Part shown: one piece after another, positions 35,972 to 44,223 of the stretch
Numbering within the stretch: the stretch's first letter is position 1
How the letters are laid out: the number at the start of each line of letters is the position of its first letter
NCBI GenBank assembly: GCA_965651265.1
Contig: CBFGRV010000007.1
Coordinates: forward strand, 29,697-93,696
Source of the DNA: CBFGRV01 sp965651265
GTDB taxonomy: Bacteria > Bacteroidota > Rhodothermia > Rhodothermales > VXPQ01
Length of the DNA: 64,000 nt
Reading direction: 5' to 3'
Notes under the pieces: model-generated
What the model was told of the DNA's origin: nothing
Seen by the model: only the letters and a program-made list of their open reading frames with translations
Database searches by the model: none
Program-made: the position numbers and the translations under genes

Positions 35972-38446
35972 ATGGGCCTTTTCTCGGTGAAACGCGACGG
36001 CCTCGAGCAGCTTCGCGAGGAGCGTGAGCGCAGCAAACAGCTCGAGGATCGGATCTGCGAGCTGGAACGACGCCTCGAGTCCGCTCAGGCCGCAATCAGG
36101 CAGCGCGACGACGAGCTGTCCGTCGTCAACAGCGTTCAGCGGGGCCTTCTGGCGGAGCTCGACATCCAGGCCATCTACGACCTCGTCGGCGACCGCATCC
36201 GTGACCTATTCGACGCGCAGGCCGTCGTGATCCGTACCTATGACCTCGACGAGGGTCTGGAGCACTATCGCTATCTCATCGAAAAAGGCCAGAGGCTCCA
36301 TGTACCCGCCGCACCCATCGATGGCTTCATTCGACACCTCATCGACCAGCGTGAACCTCTTCTGATCAATAGAGGCTTCACGGAATTCGTCGAGAGGTAC
36401 TCTGACAAGGTCGTGGCGGAGGGCGAGGTCCCCAAATCGGCGCTCTTCGTGCCGATGATCGTGGGCGATAAGGTGCTCGGCAACGTAAGCCTTCAGAACG
36501 TGGACCGCGAGGACGCCTTCACCGACGAGGACGTCCGCCTACTGTCCACGCTCACGAACAGCCTGAGCGTGGCCCTCGAAAACGCCCGCCTGTTCGACGA
36601 AACGACTCGCCTGCTCAACGAGACCGAACAGCGCAACGCGGAGCTCGCCGTGATCAACAGCGTGCAGGAGGGGCTCGTCGCCGAGCTCGAGATGCAGGGC
36701 ATCTATGACCTGGTGGGGGATCGCATCCGTGACCTCTTTCACGCGCAGGTTCTCGTCATCTCCACCATTGACCACGCCGCCGGCCTCGAACATCATCGCT
36801 ACCACATCGAGAAGGGCGAACGGATTTTTAGCAAGTCGCGTCCGCTGGACCTCCTGAGAAAGCGCTTGATTGCGGAACACTCCATCATCAACATCCAGGA
36901 GAACTTTATCGATGCCCTCGTCGAGATGGGCTACGAGCGGCCCGAGCCCGTGCCCGGCACCCAGATGCCCAAATCCGTGCTCTTCGTTCCGCTCACGGTA
37001 GGGGAGGAAGTCCGGGGTTATGTGAGCCTCCAGAACGTCGACCGGGAGCATGCTTTCAGCGATTCCGACGTTCGTCTGCTCTCCACGCTTACGAACAGCA
37101 TGAGCGTGGCTCTCGAGAATGCACGACTGTTCGACGAAACGCGGCAGCAGGCCATCGAGCTCGAAACCGTCAACCGAGTGAGCAGCGCCCTCGTCGCGCA
37201 GCTCGAGTTCGACGCCCTCATCCAGCTGGTCGGCAAGCAGATGCGCGAGACGTTCCAGGCCGACATCGTGTACGTGGCGCTGCTCGATCGGGAGAATGAC
37301 CTGATCAACTTCCCCTACGCCTACGGTGACGACCTCAAGCCCATCGCCTTCGGCGAAGGGCTGACCTCCCAGATCATTCAGACGCGCGAGCCGCTCCTCA
37401 TCAATCAAGACCTCACCGGACGCCATGTGGAGCTCGGCATCGAGCACATCGGCAAGCAGGCGGCCTCCTACCTGGGAGTACCGATCCTGGCCGGTGACGA
37501 GGCCGTCGGTGTGATCAGCGTGCAGAGCACGGAGGAGGAGAATCGGTTCGATGGGGATGATCTGCGCCTGCTCTCCACGATTGCGGCGAACGTGGGCGTC
37601 GCCCTCCAGAATGCGGAGGCCTATCGCGCCCTCGAGAAAACGCTGGGTGAGCTGAAGGCGACCCAGCAGCAGCTCGTGCAGCAGGAGAAGCTGGCGTCGC
37701 TCGGACAGCTCACCGCCGGCATCGCCCACGAAATCAAGAATCCGCTCAACTTCATCACGGGCTTCTCCGAGGTCAACGAAGAGCTCACCGCGGAGCTGCG
37801 TGAGGAGCTATCCGGTTACCCGGAGGCGCTCCGCCACGTCGAGGGCCTGCTCGACGACCTCAAGCAGAATGCCGCCGTGATCAAGCAGCACGGACGCCGC
37901 GCCGACGCCATCGTGCGCAGCATGATGGCCCATGCGCGGACGGGCACCGGCGAGCGCGAGACGGTCCGCTTCAACGACCTTGTGGAAGAATACGTGGACC
38001 TGGCCTATCATGGGAGGCGGGCTCAGGTACCGGGCTTTCCGGTGGAGATCGCGCGCGACTACGACGAGCAGGTCGACACCCTGGTCGTCGTCCCCCAGGA
38101 GATCGGGCGCGTCGTCCTCAACCTGGTGAGCAACGCCTTCGACGCCGTTGCCGAATACGCGGCCGAGCGCGAGGGCCCCTTCACGCCGCGCGTCGTCGTA
38201 TCGACGCGGCGGATGGGCCGCTACATCCAGCTTCGCGTCGAGGACAACGGTCCAGGCGTCTCGGAGGCCGTGCGCGCACGCATCTTCGAGCCCTTTTTCA
38301 CGACCAAGGCCGCCGGCAGCGGTACGGGCCTGGGTCTATCCATGAGCTACGACATCGTCACTCAGAGTCACGGCGGAACCCTCGAGGTCGAGGATGCGGA
38401 AGGCGGGGGCGCCGCTTTCGTCGTTACTCTGCCCATACACCGATAA
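35972..38446 (+). CDS. soluble triple-GAF sensor histidine kinase
   Basis: The 824-residue protein begins with a coiled coil (about residues 8-50), followed by three GAF domains at about 55-205, 235-385 and 395-545. The first two are near duplicates (SVQ-x-GL-x-AELDIQ-x-IYDLVGDRIRDLF in both). A HisKA/HATPase module follows: the phospho-accepting histidine is residue 586 in GIAHEIKNPLNFI, with N-box and G-box (VLNLVSNAFDAV, GTGLGLSMSYDIV). There is no membrane segment, so it senses an intracellular signal or small ligand. The single-domain response regulator at 38493 begins 46 bases downstream and is its likely partner. Confidence 0.93.
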   Translation: MGLFSVKRDGLEQLREERERSKQLEDRICELERRLESAQAAIRQRDDELSVVNSVQRGLLAELDIQAIYDLVGDRIRDLFDAQAVVIRTYDLDEGLEHYRYLIEKGQRLHVPAAPIDGFIRHLIDQREPLLINRGFTEFVERYSDKVVAEGEVPKSALFVPMIVGDKVLGNVSLQNVDREDAFTDEDVRLLSTLTNSLSVALENARLFDETTRLLNETEQRNAELAVINSVQEGLVAELEMQGIYDLVGDRIRDLFHAQVLVISTIDHAAGLEHHRYHIEKGERIFSKSRPLDLLRKRLIAEHSIINIQENFIDALVEMGYERPEPVPGTQMPKSVLFVPLTVGEEVRGYVSLQNVDREHAFSDSDVRLLSTLTNSMSVALENARLFDETRQQAIELETVNRVSSALVAQLEFDALIQLVGKQMRETFQADIVYVALLDRENDLINFPYAYGDDLKPIAFGEGLTSQIIQTREPLLINQDLTGRHVELGIEHIGKQAASYLGVPILAGDEAVGVISVQSTEEENRFDGDDLRLLSTIAANVGVALQNAEAYRALEKTLGELKATQQQLVQQEKLASLGQLTAGIAHEIKNPLNFITGFSEVNEELTAELREELSGYPEALRHVEGLLDDLKQNAAVIKQHGRRADAIVRSMMAHARTGTGERETVRFNDLVEEYVDLAYHGRRAQVPGFPVEIARDYDEQVDTLVVVPQEIGRVVLNLVSNAFDAVAEYAAEREGPFTPRVVVSTRRMGRYIQLRVEDNGPGVSEAVRARIFEPFFTTKAAGSGTGLGLSMSYDIVTQSHGGTLEVEDAEGGGAAFVVTLPIHR

Positions 38447-38492
38447 ACCGGAATGCAATCATGAAACGCGATGGTCAAACGAGCGAGGTGCC

Positions 38493-38873
38493 ATGAGCCT
38501 GAAAGTACTGGTCGTGGATGACGAACGGGACGTGCAGCTCCTGTTCATGCAGCAGTTTCGGCGGGAAATCCGCAGCGGCGAAATCGAGTTGCTCTTCGCC
38601 TTCAGCGGCGACGAAGCCTTGCAGATGCTCGATCAGATAGGCTCAACCGACATCGTGCTCGTGTTGTCGGACATCAACATGCCGGGCATGAACGGCCTGG
38701 AGCTCCTTTGCCGCATCAAATCCAAACCGCCTCCCGTGCCCGTGTGCATGATGACGGCCTACGGCAGCGACGAATACCGCGAGCGTGCCGCGGCCTGCAA
38801 GTGCGACGGCTACCTCACCAAGCCCCTGAACTTCAAGGCGCTGAAGGAGCAGATCTACTCGTTCGCGGGATGA
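38493..38873 (+). CDS. single-domain (CheY-like) response regulator
   Basis: The 126-residue protein is a receiver domain only. Acidic pocket residues VDDERD are at residues 8-13, the phosphorylated aspartate is D60 in LVLSDINMPG, and a conserved lysine appears in YLTKPLNFKAL near the end. It has no output domain, so it acts by protein contact. ATG 38493 follows a GAGGTG with short spacing; an ATG at 38394 overlapping the kinase end is rejected. It pairs with the triple-GAF kinase just upstream. Confidence 0.92.
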   Translation: MSLKVLVVDDERDVQLLFMQQFRREIRSGEIELLFAFSGDEALQMLDQIGSTDIVLVLSDINMPGMNGLELLCRIKSKPPPVPVCMMTAYGSDEYRERAAACKCDGYLTKPLNFKALKEQIYSFAG

Positions 38874-38910
38874 TGGAGGGGCGGCCACGGCGCCGCCCCG
38901 TCTCCGAATA

Positions 38911-39387
38911 ATGGCCTGGTATAGCGTTCAAGGCGTCGTAGTCCGCGGGCACGGCGTGGCCTCCGGACAGGCCGGCGACGTTCGCTACCCCGAGGGCACG
39001 CTTGCCCTCCAGATCCCCCACTTCCTCGAGCGCGGGCTCGACCTGCGCCCGTTTTACCGGGGCACGCTGAACGTGAGCATCGCGCCCCTGCGCTACACCA
39101 TCGTGCGGCCGAAGTACACTTTCCGCGGCGTGGCCTGGAGCCCGCACATCCCACCCGAAGATTTCTCTTTCTTCGACTGCCGGGTCCGGTTACCGGGGGA
39201 AAGCGGACCGCCGCACGAAGGCCTCATCTACTACCCCCATCCGGAGACTAAACCCGAGCACTTCCAGGATCCATACGTGCTGGAGATCATGACGTCTTTC
39301 TTGGACGAGATGACTGACGGCGACGTGCTCCTTCTCGAGATGGATGATGCCCAGTTAATTCTGGAAAGTAGGCACACATCCGATTAA
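38911..39387 (+). CDS. possible bacterial homologue of archaeal CTP-dependent riboflavin kinase (RibK, DUF120)
   Basis: The 158-residue protein has no signal or membrane helix. Its order of motifs matches the archaeal RibK cradle-loop barrel as I remember it. It has a first strand with G-x-V-x2-G-x-G-x2-SG, then the fingerprint YRGTLNVSI (residues about 48-56; the GTLN carries the metal-binding Thr and Asn in the archaeal enzyme), a DFSFFDCRV strand, GLIYYPHPETKP and the closing LEIMTSFLDEMTDGDVLLLE. Typical bacterial riboflavin kinases (RibF) are unrelated in fold. The identification rests on motif order only. The response regulator lies immediately upstream, but a functional link is not evident. 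Confidence 0.6.
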   Translation: MAWYSVQGVVVRGHGVASGQAGDVRYPEGTLALQIPHFLERGLDLRPFYRGTLNVSIAPLRYTIVRPKYTFRGVAWSPHIPPEDFSFFDCRVRLPGESGPPHEGLIYYPHPETKPEHFQDPYVLEIMTSFLDEMTDGDVLLLEMDDAQLILESRHTSD

Positions 39388-39419
39388 CATGGGGGTCATC
39401 TGGGAATCAGAAACAGGAA

Positions 39420-39447
39420 CGCCCGTCATTCGATCGAGTGACGGGCG
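39420..39447 (-). terminator. terminator for tRNA-Glu
   Basis: A perfect 9-bp stem, CGCCCGTCA at 39420-39428 with its complement at 39439-39447, is followed on the minus strand by a T-rich stretch. It lies 3 bases beyond the tRNA 3' end. The loop TTCGATCGAG can itself pair. Confidence 0.7.
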
Positions 39448-39450
39448 TAG

Positions 39451-39523
39451 TACCGCGTACGGGATTCGAACCCGTGTTACCAGCGTGAGAGGCTGGCGTC
39501 CTAAACCCCTAGACGAACGCGGC
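39451..39523 (-). tRNA. tRNA-Glu (CTC anticodon)
   Basis: On the minus strand a 73-base cloverleaf folds with a complete acceptor stem (GCCGCGT with ACGCGGT, one G-U pair), a D-arm starting TCGTCTAG and a T-arm GGTTCGAATCCC. The anticodon stem CCAGC/GCTGG encloses the loop CTCTCAC, giving anticodon CTC that reads GAG. The TTCGTCTAG start is typical of glutamate tRNAs. No CCA is encoded. It lies between the RibK-like gene and the parvulin gene. Confidence 0.93.
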
Positions 39524-39744
39524 ATAGCGGCGCCAAGAGACGCCGATTTCACAGGGACCAACTCAACGCGACCCTCGAGGGGCAAGTTTCGAGTTCACAG
39601 AAATTAAAAGCTCGCCGCCGGACCAACCCGGGCCGCATCCTGTTTATACGCGATTGATGCTCCTGGAGTGGCGTCCTCGCGGCCCGTGCCGTCCCCGCCG
39701 CTGCATCATCAACACCATCACACCAACTACGGAGATCATTCCTG

Positions 39745-40803
39745 ATGACGCAGAGCGATTTCGGCGCACGCCGACCGTTTCCAGCCGCCCACGTGCTCGT
39801 CGCGTTCTTCCTGACCATCACGCTGGCCGCTTGCGGCTCCGGAGACGAGGCATCCGCACAGTCCGACGAGTCGGAGCTCACCTATAAGATGGGCGAACCG
39901 ATCACGGACGCCAACCTCGCCGCCATCGTCACGTCCGACTACGGCAGCGATACCCTAACATCGGCGGAGTTCCAGGACCGGTTCGAGCGCATCGCGACCC
40001 AGGTCCCGCAGCTCCGAACCGACCCTGACCAGGCCCGCGAGCTGCGCAAGAACATCGTGGAGGATTTCGTGCTTCGCCACGCCCTCTTCGGTGAGGCCGA
40101 TCGCGTCGGCGTCACCGCCGACACCGGCGCCGTCAGCCTGCGGCTCGCGCAAGTGAAGGGGCAGTTCCCCAGCGAAGAGGCCTACCAGCAGGCCCTCGCC
40201 GCCGACAACATCTCCGAAGACGAGCTCCGCGGCAACATCAGCGACATGCTCCGGCAGGAGCAGATGTTCGAGCGCTTCTCGGAAAGCGTCCAGGATCCGT
40301 CCGAGCAGGAAGTCACTGACTTCCGCCAGAGCCGCGCCGAGCAGGTGCGCGCCTCGCACATCCTGTTCCTCGTGCCGCAGGGTGCGGCTCAGGAGCGGCG
40401 CGACTCCATCCGACAGGTCGCGCAGGCCGTGCTCGACAGCATCAGGGCGGGCGCCGACTTCGCCGAGATGGCCCGACGGCATTCGGACGACGGCACCGCG
40501 CAAATGGGCGGCGACCTCGGCTTCTTCAGCCGCGGCCAGATGGTCGAGCCCTTCGAGGAGGCCGCCTACGCGCTGCCGGATTCCGGCCAGGTCACCAGCG
40601 AGCTCGTCGAGACGCAGTACGGCTACCACATCATTCAGCAGACCGGCCGCCGGACCGCGGAGCTGATGGATACGACGCAGGCCCGGCAGCTCATGCTGCG
40701 CGATCGCCAGCGCGAGGCCATCGAGAGCGAGATCGACAACCTTCGCGAGAAGGTGACGGTTCGGCTCAATCCGGGGGTCGTGCAGGCGGAGCTGAATTCG
40801 TGA
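39745..40803 (+). CDS. parvulin-type peptidyl-prolyl isomerase lipoprotein (PrsA/SurA-like foldase)
   Basis: The 352-residue product has a signal peptide with lipobox LAAC (about residue 31), a SurA_N-like helical chaperone region, and a parvulin domain at about residues 195-295. The parvulin part has VRASHILFLVP, FAEMARRHSDDG and GDLGFFSRGQMV with PFEEAAYALPDSGQ, then YGYHIIQ. It probably folds outer-membrane and periplasmic proteins while tethered to a membrane. An upstream GGAG about ten bases before the ATG is a weak ribosome site. It stands alone on this strand after the tRNA. Confidence 0.92.
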   Translation: MTQSDFGARRPFPAAHVLVAFFLTITLAACGSGDEASAQSDESELTYKMGEPITDANLAAIVTSDYGSDTLTSAEFQDRFERIATQVPQLRTDPDQARELRKNIVEDFVLRHALFGEADRVGVTADTGAVSLRLAQVKGQFPSEEAYQQALAADNISEDELRGNISDMLRQEQMFERFSESVQDPSEQEVTDFRQSRAEQVRASHILFLVPQGAAQERRDSIRQVAQAVLDSIRAGADFAEMARRHSDDGTAQMGGDLGFFSRGQMVEPFEEAAYALPDSGQVTSELVETQYGYHIIQQTGRRTAELMDTTQARQLMLRDRQREAIESEIDNLREKVTVRLNPGVVQAELNS

Positions 40804-40915
40804 TTCAAGCGGGTCGCCTAGAGGCAATAAGGGAACGGGGGACCGGGGACTGACCACTTTGTCCGTCACCTGTCTCCCGTCCCCACTCTGCCATCGCGCC
40901 CGCCTTCGACCTCAC

Positions 40916-41413
40916 CTACGGCCGCTTCACCATTTTGACGTGCCGTATTCCGGCCTCCTCGAAGACGTCACTGACCGTCTCGAAGCCGAACGAGCCGTAG
41001 AAGCCTTCGAGATGCTGCTGCGCGTGAACCACGAATCGGTCGAAGCCGGCCAGGCGCGCATCGGCGATAACCTCCTCGACCAGGCGACGGCCCAGGCCGC
41101 GGCCGCGGTATTCCGGAAGGACCGCGAAGCGCTCCAGCTTCGCGTGGGCGCGCTCATTCAACCATACGGAGCGCCACCGCGCGGCGGCGATCTCCGTGCC
41201 GTCGAGCTTTCCGACCATGTGGCGACTCGTGGATTCGTGCTCGTCCCACTCCAGCTCGGGCGGGCACCCCTGCTCGTCCACGAACACCTGCGTGCGGATG
41301 GCCCGGACCGCCTCCCACTCCCTTCCGTTGCGGACGGCGTGCACGACGAACTCGCCCGCGGCTCGAGCGGGCGCCGAATTGCCGGATGGATGCTTCAGGT
41401 CGCTTGCTGGCAT
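40916..41413 (-). CDS. GNAT-family N-acetyltransferase
   Basis: The 165-residue protein is a GNAT fold with the acetyl-CoA loop LPEYRGRGLGRRLVEE (about residues 95-110) and the characteristic FYGSFGF near the end (HLEGFYGSFGFETV). The N-terminal part has AIRTQVFVDEQG, the pattern of ElaA-like acetyltransferases. An upstream in-frame ATG at 41488 would add 25 residues; the ATG at 41413 fits family length better. The substrate is unknown. It is convergent to the parvulin gene and divergent from cysteine desulfurase. Confidence 0.9.
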   Translation of the reverse strand: MPASDLKHPSGNSAPARAAGEFVVHAVRNGREWEAVRAIRTQVFVDEQGCPPELEWDEHESTSRHMVGKLDGTEIAAARWRSVWLNERAHAKLERFAVLPEYRGRGLGRRLVEEVIADARLAGFDRFVVHAQQHLEGFYGSFGFETVSDVFEEAGIRHVKMVKRP

Positions 41414-41607
41414 GGGAGCCTCGCGGTTTGTCTTCGTGGGATGTTGCCGTACGCTCGACGCCTCGATGGCGAGTGAAACGTACCGCATCCGGATCGGTTT
41501 GCGGTCAAGGAATCAGGATGGATTTCGCTACGTAGTATATTCTCAAACACGATTCCACGTCGTTGGAAGAGCCTCGCCGAACTGATCACACCCATATCCG
41601 CGCGAGC

Positions 41608-42768
41608 ATGAAAGGGCCTGTCTACCTCGATTACAATGCCACCACCCCCGTCGATCAGCGCGTCATCGAGGCGATGCTCCCCTATTTCGGCACGCACTTC
41701 GGTAATCCATCCAGCAAAGGCCACCTGTTCGGATGGACGGCCGATGAAGCGTGCGAAAAGGCCCGCGAGCAGCTCGCCGGCCTGATCGGCGCCGAGCCGA
41801 AATGCATCGTCTTCACCTCCGGCGCAACCGAGGCCGTCAATACGGCCGTGAAAGGCGTCGCCGCCGCGTATCGCAGCAAGGGCCGGCATCTCATCACCAT
41901 CCGGACGGAACATAGGGCCGTGCTCCACGCCCACCAGGCCCTCGAGCGCGAGGGGTTCGAGGTCACGTACCTGGGCGTCGATTCCGAGGGACGCGTCGAT
42001 CTGGAGGAGCTGGAGGATGCTCTCCGGGAGGACACCATCCTCGTGAGCGCGATGTGGGCTAACAACGAGACGGGGACACTGCATCCGATCGAGGAGATCG
42101 CTGAGCTCGTGCGTCCACGCGGCATCTTGTTGATGTCGGACGCGACGCAGGCCGTCGGCAAGGTGCCCGTCTCGGTCGAGCACGTCGACCTCCTGGCCTG
42201 CTCGGCGCACAAATTCTACGGGCCGAAGGGCGTCGGCGCGCTCTTCGTGCGGGCGCGCGATCCGCGCGTGCAGATCACGCCGCTGCTCGATGGTGGTGGG
42301 CACGAGGACGGTCGCCGCTCCGGTACGTTGAACGTGCCGGGGATCGTCGGTCTCGGCGAAGCCGCCCGGATCGCCGGTGAAGAGCTGGATGGATTCCTCG
42401 CGCGCATGACGGCGCTGCGCGATCGGCTCGAGTCGGCGCTCCTGGATCTACCCAACGCCTTCGTCAACACGCCCACGGCCGAGCGGCTTCCGCAGACGAC
42501 AAGCATCCGCTTCGAGGGCACGAAGGGAGCCGACATGATGATGGAGCTGCGCGATCTGGCCTTCTCCGCCGGCAGCGCCTGCTCCAGCGGCAGCGGCAAG
42601 CCCAGCCACGTCCTCTCGGCGATGGGCCTGAGCGAGGATCAGTCGCTGGCGACCCTCCGTATCAGTCTGGGCCGGTTCACGACCGACGAGCAGGTCGATT
42701 TCGCCGCGGCCCGGCTTCGCGAGGCGGTCGAGAAATTGACTTCCAGATCGCAGGCCACCGCCGCCTGA
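41608..42768 (+). CDS. cysteine desulfurase (IscS/NifS family)
   Basis: The 386-residue protein is a PLP enzyme of the class V aminotransferase fold. It begins PVYLDYNATTPVD, has the Schiff-base lysine in SAHKFYGPKGVGALF, and the active-site cysteine in GSACSSGSGKPSHVL. It removes sulfur from cysteine for iron-sulfur clusters or thiolated tRNA. The ATG at 41608 is the family start; the in-frame ATG at 41563 would add 15 unconserved residues. DUF2480 and SDR genes follow; no scaffold protein iscU or suf gene is adjacent. Confidence 0.93.
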   Translation: MKGPVYLDYNATTPVDQRVIEAMLPYFGTHFGNPSSKGHLFGWTADEACEKAREQLAGLIGAEPKCIVFTSGATEAVNTAVKGVAAAYRSKGRHLITIRTEHRAVLHAHQALEREGFEVTYLGVDSEGRVDLEELEDALREDTILVSAMWANNETGTLHPIEEIAELVRPRGILLMSDATQAVGKVPVSVEHVDLLACSAHKFYGPKGVGALFVRARDPRVQITPLLDGGGHEDGRRSGTLNVPGIVGLGEAARIAGEELDGFLARMTALRDRLESALLDLPNAFVNTPTAERLPQTTSIRFEGTKGADMMMELRDLAFSAGSACSSGSGKPSHVLSAMGLSEDQSLATLRISLGRFTTDEQVDFAAARLREAVEKLTSRSQATAA

Positions 42769-42818
42769 CCAACCGGCTGAAAAGACCCCACTACCACTAG
42801 CAACTCGGTCCTGGTTCA

Positions 42819-42875
42819 AGCAACCAGTAATCCAGCAACCATCTGCCTGCAATCAGTAACCATCCTCCAGTAACC
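42819..42875. repeat. degenerate CAGTAACC-like repeat tract
   Basis: Short units resembling CCAGTAATCC, CAGCAACC, CAATCAGTAACC and CCAGTAACC recur in the gap before the DUF2480 gene. They are not spaced like CRISPR repeats. The tract could be slippage-derived or a leader binding site. Confidence 0.5.
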
Positions 42876-43460
42876 TTGATAGAGCCTATCATAAATCGCG
42901 TCGAGGAAAGCGACATCCTCGTTTTCAACCTCGAGGAGTTCTGGGACGGGCATCCCATCGAGGAGCTCGACATCGAACCGTTTCTGTTGGAGGGGCTCGT
43001 CGTGCGAGAGAAGCTGTTTCGCGAGAAAGTGCGCGATTTCGATTGGGAGCAGTTCGAGGACGCTCACGTGGCGGTCTTCTGCTCGACCGACGCCATCATC
43101 CCTACGTGGGCGTTCATGCTGATCGCGTCGAGGCTCGAAGGTATCGCGCGCTCGGTAACGGTGGGGCGGAAGGAGGATTTGATCCGCGAGCATTTCGCGC
43201 GGGCCCTCGCCGAGGCGGATCTGGAGGAGTACCGCGACCGCCCCGTCGTCGTAAAGGGATGCGGCAGCAAGATTGTGCCGCCGAGTGCGTACGTCGCCGC
43301 GACGCGGCGGCTGCAGGAGGTGGCCTCGAAGCTGATGTACGGCGAGCCCTGTTCGTCCGTGCCGCTCTGGCGCAAGGCGGCCGAGAAGGCCACGGCGGAA
43401 GCCCGGCCGGCCGGCGTGAAGAAGCCGGCGATCCCGGCGTCTCTCCAGCGCGACGCGTAA
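42876..43460 (+). CDS. DUF2480 family protein
   Basis: The 194-residue protein matches DUF2480, which is largely confined to Bacteroidota relatives: IINRVEESDILVFNLEEF, LFEGLVVREKLFRE-like, DWEQFEDAHVAVFCSTDAIIPTWAFMLIAS, and VVVKGCGSKIVPPSAYV with GEPCSSVPLW. No membrane helix or signal is visible. In related genomes the family often sits in suf iron-sulfur assembly operons as I remember it, and here it follows a cysteine desulfurase, so a role in sulfur or cluster handling is inferred. The start is TTG at 42876. An alanine/lysine-rich tail of about 25 residues is extra. Confidence 0.88.
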   Translation: MIEPIINRVEESDILVFNLEEFWDGHPIEELDIEPFLLEGLVVREKLFREKVRDFDWEQFEDAHVAVFCSTDAIIPTWAFMLIASRLEGIARSVTVGRKEDLIREHFARALAEADLEEYRDRPVVVKGCGSKIVPPSAYVAATRRLQEVASKLMYGEPCSSVPLWRKAAEKATAEARPAGVKKPAIPASLQRDA

Positions 43461-43461
43461 G

Positions 43462-44220
43462 GTGCGGATCGACCTGACGGATCAGACGATCCTTGTCACA
43501 GGAGCGAGCCGCGGCATCGGCCGTGCGGTGGCGCTCCAGCTGGCGGAATCCGGCGCGAAGGTCGCCGCCCACTACTTCCGCAACAGGGAGCTCGCTCAGG
43601 AGCTCGTCGCCGCCCACCCGGATCGCATCTCCATCCATCAGGCCGATCTGGTCGATCCCGCCGCGTGCATCTCGCTTTTCGATGCCGCCCTCGAGCGCTA
43701 CGGCCGGATAGATGCCATCGTCAACAACGCGGGCGTTGCCATCGCCATGCCGGCGCGGATGGAGCTGTCGGAGTGGGCGGATGCGTGGTATCGCACGATG
43801 GCCGTCAACCTGCGCGCCGCCGAGCTGCTCTGCCGGCGGGCCATCCTCCACTTCCGTAAGGTTGGTGGCGGACGCATCATCAACATCGCATCACGGGCGG
43901 CTTTCCGGGGAGATACGCCCGAGTACATGACGTACGCGGCATCGAAAGGAGGTCTCGTCGCGCTGACCCGCTCGATAGCGCGCGGACTGGGGCGGGAAGG
44001 CATCCGCGCCTTCGTGATCGCACCCGGCTTCGTGCGCACCGATATGGCGCAGGAGTTCATCGACACCTACGGGGAGGAGTACGCGATGCGCGGCATCGCC
44101 GCGGAGCGGCTGACCGAGCCCGCCGACATCGCGCCGACCGTCGCGTTTCTCGTCAGCGGGCTCGCCGACCACGCCACGGGAGCCACCATCGACATCAACG
44201 CGGCCAGCTACGTGCACTAG
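43462..44220 (+). CDS. SDR-family NAD(P)-dependent oxidoreductase (FabG-like)
   Basis: The 252-residue protein is a classical short-chain dehydrogenase. TGASRGIGRAV is the cofactor loop, NNAGVAI the stabilising motif, and S-x12-Y-x3-K is seen as the serine in IASRA and YAASKGG. The fold ends with a GATIDINAASYV segment. It most resembles 3-oxoacyl-ACP reductase-type enzymes but the substrate is not determined. It starts with GTG one base after the DUF2480 stop, so the two are translated together. It runs convergent to recG with a four-base gap. Confidence 0.92.
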   Translation: MRIDLTDQTILVTGASRGIGRAVALQLAESGAKVAAHYFRNRELAQELVAAHPDRISIHQADLVDPAACISLFDAALERYGRIDAIVNNAGVAIAMPARMELSEWADAWYRTMAVNLRAAELLCRRAILHFRKVGGGRIINIASRAAFRGDTPEYMTYAASKGGLVALTRSIARGLGREGIRAFVIAPGFVRTDMAQEFIDTYGEEYAMRGIAAERLTEPADIAPTVAFLVSGLADHATGATIDINAASYVH

Positions 44221-44223
44221 GTG

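Noticed and set aside
42819..42875. Possible CRISPR array
   Set aside because: Units are short, irregular and lack spacers of uniform length; no cas genes occur.
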